Shown here: piece after piece, positions 6,635 to 11,828 of the stretch | Position numbering within the stretch: position 1 is the first letter of the stretch | Layout of the letters: the number at the start of each line of letters is the position of its first letter | Assembly: GCA_938008865.1 (NCBI GenBank) | Contig: CALLJA010000093.1 | Span: forward strand, 1 to 13,738 | DNA length: 13,738 nucleotides | Reading direction: 5' to 3' | From: an uncultured Anaerolineales bacterium | GTDB taxonomy: Bacteria; Chloroflexota; Anaerolineae; Anaerolineales; Villigracilaceae | Notes under the pieces: generated by a model | The model's input: the letters and a program-made list of their open reading frames with translations, nothing else | What the model was told of the DNA's origin: nothing | The model's database searches: none | Made by a program: the position numbers and the translations under genes

Positions 6635-8131
6635 ATGGCTAAATATTCAGCCGCAGTTGACCAGGGAACCACCAGCACCCGCTTCATGATCTTCGACCAT
6701 GAAGGCAAGGTGGTTGCGATCGACCAGAAGGAACACGAGCAGATCTACCCGAAGCCCGGTTGGGTCGAGCACGACGCGACCGAGATCTGGACCCGCACTC
6801 AGGAAGTCATCGAAGGCGCGCTGCGCAAAAGCGGCATCTCCCCCAAGGATATCGCCGCGGTGGGCGTCACCAACCAGCGCGAGACCGCCGTCGTCTGGGA
6901 AAAGGCCACCGGAAAACCGGTCTTCAATGCCATCGTCTGGCAGGATACCCGCACCGACGCGATCTGCAACGAACTCGCCAAGGACGGCGGCCAGGACCGC
7001 TTCCGCTCCAAGGTCGGCCTGCCCCTGGCCACCTACTTCTCCGGCCCCAAGATCAAATGGATCCTCGACAACGTGGCCGGTGTGCGCGCCAAAGCCGAGA
7101 AGGGCGAAGTCCTCTTCGGCAACATCGACACCTGGGTCATCTGGAACCTGACCGGCGGCCCGAAGGGCGGCGTCCACATCACCGATGTGTCCAACGCCTC
7201 GCGCACCATGCTGATGAACCTCGAGACCCTCGATTGGGACCCGGATATGCTCAAGGTCATGGGCATCCCGCACGCCATGCTGCCCGCCATCAAGGCGTCG
7301 TCCGAAGTGTACGGCTATGCCGTGGGCGCCCTGGACGGCATCCCGGTGGCCGGTGACCTCGGCGACCAGCAGGCCGCCCTCTTCGGCCAGACCTGCTTCA
7401 GTGCCGGCGAAGCCAAGAACACCTACGGTACGGGCTGCTTCATGCTGCTCAACACCGGCAACAAACCCGTCCAGTCGGCCAACGGCCTGCTGACCACCCT
7501 GGGCTACAAGATCGGCAAGGAACCCGCCGTGTACTGCCTCGAAGGCTCCATCGCCATCACCGGCGCCCTCGTCCAGTGGCTGCGCGACAACCTGAAGATG
7601 ATCGAGAAATCCAGCGATGTCGAACCGCTGGCCCGTACCGTCGAAGACAACGGCGGCATCTACTTCGTGCCGGCCTTCTCCGGCCTGTTCGCCCCGTACT
7701 GGAAGAGCGACGCCCGCGGCGTGATCGTCGGCCTGACCCGCTACGTCAACCGCGGCCACATCGCCCGCGCCGCACTCGAAGCCACCGCCTTCCAGACCCG
7801 CGAGGTGCTGGACGCGATGAACAAGGACTCCGGCGTGGACCTGACCGCCCTCAAGGTGGACGGCGGCATGGTATACAACGAACTGCTCATGCAGTTCCAG
7901 TCCGACATCCTCGGCGTGCCCGTCATCCGCCCGCAGGTGGCTGAGACGACCGCCCTCGGCGCCGCCTACGCGGCTGGCCTGGCTGTGGGCTTCTGGAAGA
8001 ACGTGGAAGACCTGCGCAGCAACTGGGCCAAGGACAAGGAATGGAAGCCGCAGATGGACGCGGCCCTGCGCGACAAGGAATACAAGGGCTGGAAGAAGGC
8101 CGTCACCCGCACCTTCGAGTGGGTCGACTAA
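6635..8131 (+). CDS. glpK: Glycerol kinase
   Basis: A 498-residue FGGY-family kinase converting glycerol and ATP to sn-glycerol-3-phosphate. The phosphate-binding DQGTTSTR is at 9-16, the glycerol-site stretch TNQRET and WQDTRT follow, and D244 in GDLGDQQAALFGQ matches the catalytic base Asp245 of E. coli. The C-terminal domain has YGTGCF, EGSIAITGALVQWLRD and KVDGGMVYNELLMQ. The loop after SSEVYG (222-227) is short (YAVGALDGIP). It lacks the GGKGGTR stretch that binds fructose-1,6-bisphosphate in E. coli and the histidine phosphorylated by HPr in Firmicutes, so both classical controls appear absent. The length is normal. It is the last gene before a strong terminator. Confidence 0.96.
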   Translation: MAKYSAAVDQGTTSTRFMIFDHEGKVVAIDQKEHEQIYPKPGWVEHDATEIWTRTQEVIEGALRKSGISPKDIAAVGVTNQRETAVVWEKATGKPVFNAIVWQDTRTDAICNELAKDGGQDRFRSKVGLPLATYFSGPKIKWILDNVAGVRAKAEKGEVLFGNIDTWVIWNLTGGPKGGVHITDVSNASRTMLMNLETLDWDPDMLKVMGIPHAMLPAIKASSEVYGYAVGALDGIPVAGDLGDQQAALFGQTCFSAGEAKNTYGTGCFMLLNTGNKPVQSANGLLTTLGYKIGKEPAVYCLEGSIAITGALVQWLRDNLKMIEKSSDVEPLARTVEDNGGIYFVPAFSGLFAPYWKSDARGVIVGLTRYVNRGHIARAALEATAFQTREVLDAMNKDSGVDLTALKVDGGMVYNELLMQFQSDILGVPVIRPQVAETTALGAAYAAGLAVGFWKNVEDLRSNWAKDKEWKPQMDAALRDKEYKGWKKAVTRTFEWVD

Positions 8132-8146
8132 CCTCCAGGCAAAACG

Positions 8147-8179
8147 GGAGGGGTGGTCAGACCACCCCTCCTCTTATTT
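8147..8179 (+). terminator. Intrinsic terminator after glpK
   Basis: A 10-bp GC-rich stem (8147-8156 with 8162-8171) with a 5-nt loop is followed by TCTTATTT. It begins 16 nt after the glpK stop and separates the glpF-dhaK-dhaL-glpK unit from the genes that follow. Confidence 0.85.
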
Positions 8180-8201
8180 CCCGCGCTCGGCGTAGTAAAA
8201 T
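8174..8201 (+). promoter_or_regulatory. Possible promoter for the second gene set
   Basis: A -10-like TAAAAT (8196-8201) follows a poor -35 candidate TTATTT (8174-8179) at 16 bp. It lies after the terminator and just before the small membrane gene, where a new promoter is expected. The -35 overlaps the terminator tail, which lowers confidence. Confidence 0.35.
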
Positions 8202-8223
8202 ATTCCCCCACCCGGAGAACACA

Positions 8224-8475
8224 GTGACCGCAAAGCAGAAATCCCAACCCAAAAAGAACACAGCCAAAAGCCTCCCGAACGACCCCTGGATCTCGATGCG
8301 TAGCGGCATCATTATCATCGCCATCACCAGCGTGGGCATGGCTGTGCTGACAGCCGCGCAGGTTGCCCCGGTGCAGGGTTGGGGCGAGGGCCTGCTGTGG
8401 GGACTGCTCTTCGGCGGGTTGATCTGGGCGATCTTCTTCGGATACATTTTCATCAATCGTTTCCTCAGGCGGTAG
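8224..8475 (+). CDS. Small two-helix membrane protein of unknown function
   Basis: An 83-residue protein starting with GTG, supported by GGAG (8214-8217) 6 nt upstream. The frame is open further upstream into glpK, but no better start with a ribosome site is seen. The N-terminal 20 residues are Lys/Gln/Ser/Pro-rich and polar. Two hydrophobic helices follow, about 28-48 (SGIIIIAITSVGMAVLTAAQ) and 56-78 (LLWGLLFGGLIWAIFFGY), and the C-terminus is basic (NRFLRR). This suggests an inner-membrane hairpin with both ends inside. I do not recognise a family. It is followed 13 nt later by the methyltransferase-like gene, suggesting cotranscription. A link to glycerol use is suggested by position alone. 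Confidence 0.7.
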   Translation: MTAKQKSQPKKNTAKSLPNDPWISMRSGIIIIAITSVGMAVLTAAQVAPVQGWGEGLLWGLLFGGLIWAIFFGYIFINRFLRR

Positions 8476-8488
8476 CGGCAAACCCGCC

Positions 8489-9076
8489 ATGAGTGTTTTC
8501 GAGAATCGACCGGCGTCCCCAGGCCAGGATTGGGAATACCGCTGGGCGGCCTACGACGAACCGACCTACCGGGCGGTGCTGGCCCAGATTCTCCCCACGG
8601 ATGTGGTCATCGAGATCGGCGCAGGCGACTTGCGGCTGGCGTACGCCCTGAGCGGGATCGCCCAAAAGGTGTACGCGCTGGAGATCAACCCGCAGGTGCT
8701 CGAACGCGGCCTGGCTTGCGGACGGTCGAGCAGCCGTCTTGTCCCCATCTGCGCCGACGCGCGCGCACTGCCCTTTCCGCGCGATGTCACCGTCGGCGTG
8801 CTGTTGATGCGGCACTGCACCCACTTTCGACTGTACGCGGAAAAACTGAAACAAGCCGGCGTCGAAAGGCTGGTCACCAATGCACGCTGGCGCATGGACG
8901 TGGAATGCGTGGCCCTGAACGCGCCGCGCCCCGCATACGAACAGATCGACCTGGGCTGGTATGCCTGCTGGTGTGGGAAAGTCGGATTCAAGAGCGGGCC
9001 TGCCGAAAAAATCACACCCGAACTGGATGCAATCATTAATGATGTCTGCGATTGTCCTGATTGTGGAAAGAACTGA
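8489..9076 (+). CDS. SAM-methyltransferase-like protein with C-terminal cysteine pairs
   Basis: A 195-residue protein with the start of a Rossmann methyltransferase fold. VVIEIGAGDLRLAYAL (39-54) fits the SAM-binding motif I, and YALEIN (62-67) gives the acidic residue that would bind the ribose. Beyond this region the similarity to known methyltransferases fades and no substrate motif is recognised. The C-terminal third has CWC (160-162) and CDCPDC (187-192), which could bind a metal such as zinc. The ATG at 8489 lacks a clear ribosome site and probably depends on coupling to the small gene 13 nt upstream. Both gene neighbours are membrane or redox proteins. The function is unknown; it could be an enzyme or a fold relative that binds SAM without catalysis. 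Confidence 0.7.
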   Translation: MSVFENRPASPGQDWEYRWAAYDEPTYRAVLAQILPTDVVIEIGAGDLRLAYALSGIAQKVYALEINPQVLERGLACGRSSSRLVPICADARALPFPRDVTVGVLLMRHCTHFRLYAEKLKQAGVERLVTNARWRMDVECVALNAPRPAYEQIDLGWYACWCGKVGFKSGPAEKITPELDAIINDVCDCPDCGKN

Positions 9077-9099
9077 AACGATACAACGATCACCAACAT

Positions 9100-9103
9100 G
9101 GAG
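9100..9103 (+). promoter_or_regulatory. glpA: Ribosome binding site deciding the glpA start
   Basis: GGAG overlaps the last base of the ATG at 9098 and stands 9 nt before the ATG at 9113, so the second ATG is preferred. Confidence 0.55.
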
Positions 9104-9112
9104 TTTCCGCAC

Positions 9113-10279
9113 ATGAGCAAACCACATGCGATCATCGTGGGGGCGGGGTTCACCGGGGTGGCGACCGCGCACGACCTGGCGTTGCGCGGCTTCGACGTCA
9201 CCGTCATCGAGCGCGGCGATATCTGCAACGGCACGTCGGGCCGCACCCACGGCCTGTTGCATTGCGGCGGGCGCTACGCCGTCAAGGACCAGGAGTCGGC
9301 CATCGAGTGCATCGACGAGAATACCCTGCTGCGCAAGATCGTGCCCCAGGCCATCGAGCCGAACGGCGGCCTGTTCATCGCCCTGGACGACAGCGACCTG
9401 GCCTACGGAGAGGCATTCATCGATGGCTGCGAAGCCTGTCATATCCCGCTAGAACAACTCACGCCTCAGCAAGCCCTGCGTCTCGAACCGAACATCAACC
9501 CCCGGCTGCTGACTGCCTTCCTGATCCCGGACGGCACCTTCGACCCCCTGCGCCTGGCGCTATCCTTCGCTGCCAACGCCAAAAAGAACGGGGCCAGGTT
9601 CCGCACCTATACCGAAGCCAAAGGGCTGATCATGGACGGGACCGGCCGGGTGACGGGCGTCCGCATCCTGGACCGGCAGTCCAATAAAGCTGAGGAACTG
9701 CGCGGCGACATCCTGGTCAACGCCACCGGCGCGTGGGCCGGCGAGATCGCTGAAATGGCGGGCGCCGACGTGCCGGTCAAGCCCACCCCGGGCGTGATGG
9801 TGGCCTACGACCAGCGCTTCGTCCAGCGAGCCATCAACCGCCTGAACAAACCCGGCGACGGCGACATCGTCCTGCCGCAGCGGCGCATGGTGGTGGTCGG
9901 CACCACCTCCTTCGAGATCGACGACCTCGACTACGTGCCCGTGCTCGACGACCATGTCGACCTCATGCTCGAACGCGGCGCGGAACTCATCCCGGCCATC
10001 CGCAACGCGCGGATACGCGGAAAGTACATGGCCACCCGTCCGCTCATCTCCAGTGGGTCCGGGCGCAGTGCGGCACGCACCTTCAAATGTTACGATCACA
10101 AAGAGACTCACAACGTGGAAGGTTTCGTCACCATCACCGGCGGTAAGGCCACCACCCTGCGCGCCATGGCCGAAAAGACGGCCGACGTCGTCTGTGAAAA
10201 ACTGGGCCTGAACGCGCCCTGCCAGACGAAGGAAGTGCCGCTGGTCTCCTACCGCCAGTATTACGCGCTGCCCAACTGA
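9113..10279 (+). CDS. glpA: Short GlpA-type sn-glycerol-3-phosphate dehydrogenase flavoprotein
   Basis: A 388-residue FAD protein of the DAO family that oxidises G3P to DHAP. The dinucleotide site is IIVGAGFTG (7-15) with E33 as ribose ligand; SGRTHGLLHCGGRYA (42-56) closely follows the E. coli GlpA sequence SGA/TGRNHGLLHSGARYA region; PDGTFDPLRL, VNATGAWAGEIAE, VVVGTTSFEID and TITGGK (340-345) also match that family. E. coli GlpA has about 540 residues; this protein ends soon after the FAD domain and lacks the C-terminal cysteine-rich [2Fe-2S] region. No signal peptide or membrane helix is seen, so it needs a membrane partner. The next gene starts 9 nt later and encodes an SdhB-like iron-sulfur protein, followed by two membrane anchors. 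I infer that it works as the flavin subunit of this set. Confidence 0.9.
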   Translation: MSKPHAIIVGAGFTGVATAHDLALRGFDVTVIERGDICNGTSGRTHGLLHCGGRYAVKDQESAIECIDENTLLRKIVPQAIEPNGGLFIALDDSDLAYGEAFIDGCEACHIPLEQLTPQQALRLEPNINPRLLTAFLIPDGTFDPLRLALSFAANAKKNGARFRTYTEAKGLIMDGTGRVTGVRILDRQSNKAEELRGDILVNATGAWAGEIAEMAGADVPVKPTPGVMVAYDQRFVQRAINRLNKPGDGDIVLPQRRMVVVGTTSFEIDDLDYVPVLDDHVDLMLERGAELIPAIRNARIRGKYMATRPLISSGSGRSAARTFKCYDHKETHNVEGFVTITGGKATTLRAMAEKTADVVCEKLGLNAPCQTKEVPLVSYRQYYALPN

Positions 10280-10288
10280 GGAATTGCC

Positions 10289-11020
10289 ATGAGCCAAAAC
10301 AAATGGAAGATCACCCTGAAAATCCATCGTCAAAAAGAGGCCGAAGCGCCCCACTTTGACGAATTTGCGCTGGACGTGGACCCCGACGAATACGTCCTCG
10401 ACGCCGTGGAACGCGTGTGGGCCTTCATGGACCGCACCGTCTGCTTCCGCCACGCCTGCCACCACTCCACTTGCGGCGCGTGCGGCATGCGCGTCAACGG
10501 CGTGGAAAAACTGACCTGCATCACCTACATCCGCGACGTAACCCAGGACGGCGGCACGCTCAAAGTGGAACCGCTGCGCAATTTCCCGGTCATCAGCGAC
10601 CTGGCCGTGGACATGGGCTCCCTCTACAGCCGCCTCGACACGGTCGGCGCGCGTTCGGTCCTGCCCGTCACCCAGGCCGAGGCCGAAAAGAAACCCGCCG
10701 ATTGGCCGGCCGGGGACGAGCAATACATCCGCCTGGCTGATTGCATCGAGTGTGGTCTGTGCATCAGCGCGTGCCCGTCAGCGGCCACCTCCAGCGACTA
10801 TCTTGGCCCGGCCGTCCTGGCCGGGGCGCAGGCCAACGGCCTCAAACGTAACCCTGAACTGCTGGGCCTGGTGGATACTGAGGACGGTCTGTGGCGCTGC
10901 CACAGCGCCTTCGAATGCACCGCCGTCTGCCCCTCTTTCGTGGATCCTGCGCGCCGCATCATGGACCTGCGCAAACAGGTCTTCGTCGAACGCTTCAGCC
11001 GCGTATTCCGCAGATCGTGA
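10289..11020 (+). CDS. Complex II-type (SdhB-like) iron-sulfur subunit, probable partner of GlpA
   Basis: A 243-residue electron-transfer protein. The N-terminal ferredoxin domain has C57-x4-C62-x2-C65 and C77 for [2Fe-2S]. The C-terminal domain has C152-x2-C155-x2-C158-x3-C162 and C204-x5-C210-x3-C214. By comparison with SdhB, C152/C155/C158/C214 would hold [4Fe-4S] and C162/C204/C210 a [3Fe-4S] cluster next to the quinone. NFPVISDLAVDMGSLY (98-113) is the SdhB linker signature. It is not GlpC: there is no CCG domain. No sdhA-type gene is near; the flavoprotein upstream is GlpA. I therefore infer electron flow from GlpA's FAD through the three clusters to quinone. An ordinary succinate dehydrogenase with a distant sdhA is the alternative. 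Confidence 0.9.
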   Translation: MSQNKWKITLKIHRQKEAEAPHFDEFALDVDPDEYVLDAVERVWAFMDRTVCFRHACHHSTCGACGMRVNGVEKLTCITYIRDVTQDGGTLKVEPLRNFPVISDLAVDMGSLYSRLDTVGARSVLPVTQAEAEKKPADWPAGDEQYIRLADCIECGLCISACPSAATSSDYLGPAVLAGAQANGLKRNPELLGLVDTEDGLWRCHSAFECTAVCPSFVDPARRIMDLRKQVFVERFSRVFRRS

Positions 11021-11027
11021 GCCCCTC

Positions 11028-11420
11028 ATGGACAACAAACACAACCTGCCCTCCCCCGCCAAATTCTGGACCTGGTTCAACCCGATCGGACGGCAAACCG
11101 GCGGCTGGGCCTTCATCCTGAACCGCGTCACCGCCCTCGGCCTGACCTTCTACCTGTTCCTGCACCTGGTCATGCTCGGTCAACTGGCCCAGGGGCCCGA
11201 GGCCTATGACGGCTTTGTGGCCCTCATGCACAACCCGATCATCATCATCGGCGAGCTGCTGGTCGTGGCGGCGGGCATCCTGCACGGGCTGAACGGCGTC
11301 CGCATCATCCTGACCACGTTCGGCGTCAGCATCACCCGCCAGAAACAGCTTTTCTACGCGCTGATGGCCGTGGCCGTGGTCGCCATCCTGGTCTTCGGCA
11401 TCCGCATGTTCACCGCCTAG
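11028..11420 (+). CDS. SdhC-like cytochrome b membrane anchor
   Basis: A 130-residue protein with three hydrophobic helices, about 27-50, 70-95 and 108-128. The first contains LNRVTALGLTFYLFLHL with H46, the second ILHGLNGVRIIL with H86. The R-x-T-G/A-x-x-L element and the H-x3-G-x-R element are the hallmarks of SdhC-type cytochrome b subunits, where the second-helix histidine binds heme. The gene starts 7 nt after the iron-sulfur gene without a clear ribosome site, so coupling is likely. It would anchor the GlpA/iron-sulfur module in the membrane and form part of the quinone site. Gene order B-C-D is the same as in many sdh operons, but the flavoprotein is GlpA. Confidence 0.85.
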   Translation: MDNKHNLPSPAKFWTWFNPIGRQTGGWAFILNRVTALGLTFYLFLHLVMLGQLAQGPEAYDGFVALMHNPIIIIGELLVVAAGILHGLNGVRIILTTFGVSITRQKQLFYALMAVAVVAILVFGIRMFTA

Positions 11421-11432
11421 AAGGGAGAACGC

Positions 11433-11813
11433 ATGTCCGCTGAAATTCGAAACACATCCGCACCCCGTTCGGGCGAAAACAGTTGGCTGTGGCTGGTCAA
11501 GATTGTGACCGGCCCACTGTTGATCATACTGATCCTGGTCCACTTCATCGTCAACCACTTCATCGGCCAGAACGGCCTGTTGACCTACGCCGACGTGGTG
11601 GCCTATTACAGCAACCCGCTCATCCCGCTCATGGAGATCCTCTTCCTGGCGACAGTGGTCACCCACTCGCTGAGCGGACTGCGCGGCATCATCCTCGACC
11701 TGAAACCGTCGCGCGGCGTCCTGACCGCCGTGGACTGGCTGCTGGCGCTCGTGGGCGTCGCGGCGATCTCCTACGGAGCCTGGCTGGCCCTGGTGATCGC
11801 CTCCCGGAGTTGA
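11433..11813 (+). CDS. SdhD-like membrane anchor
   Basis: A 126-residue protein with three hydrophobic helices, about 18-44, 63-88 and 96-122. Helix one has TGPLLIILILVHFIVNHF (H37, H42); helix two ends in VVTHSLSGLRGIILDL (H78), again the H-x3-G-x-R element. This is the usual small second anchor of succinate dehydrogenase-like enzymes. With H46 and H86 of the previous protein, there are enough histidines for two b hemes. AGGGAG (11422-11427) lies 5 nt before the ATG. It is 12 nt after its neighbour and 15 nt before dhaM, so all five genes from glpA onward form one tight unit. Confidence 0.85.
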   Translation: MSAEIRNTSAPRSGENSWLWLVKIVTGPLLIILILVHFIVNHFIGQNGLLTYADVVAYYSNPLIPLMEILFLATVVTHSLSGLRGIILDLKPSRGVLTAVDWLLALVGVAAISYGAWLALVIASRS

Positions 11814-11828
11814 CCCGCAGGGGGACCT

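Noticed and set aside
6647..7759. Minus-strand open frame of 370 codons opposite glpK
   Set aside because: Shadow of glpK: no recognisable domain, and the plus-strand frame is a clear glycerol kinase.
8041..8223. Upstream extension of the small membrane protein into glpK
   Set aside because: It would overlap glpK by about 90 nt and cross the terminator; the GTG at 8224 has a well-placed ribosome site.
10289..11813. Plain succinate dehydrogenase operon
   Set aside because: There is no sdhA in the window and the adjacent flavoprotein is clearly GlpA-like; kept as an alternative because the rest of the genome is not visible.
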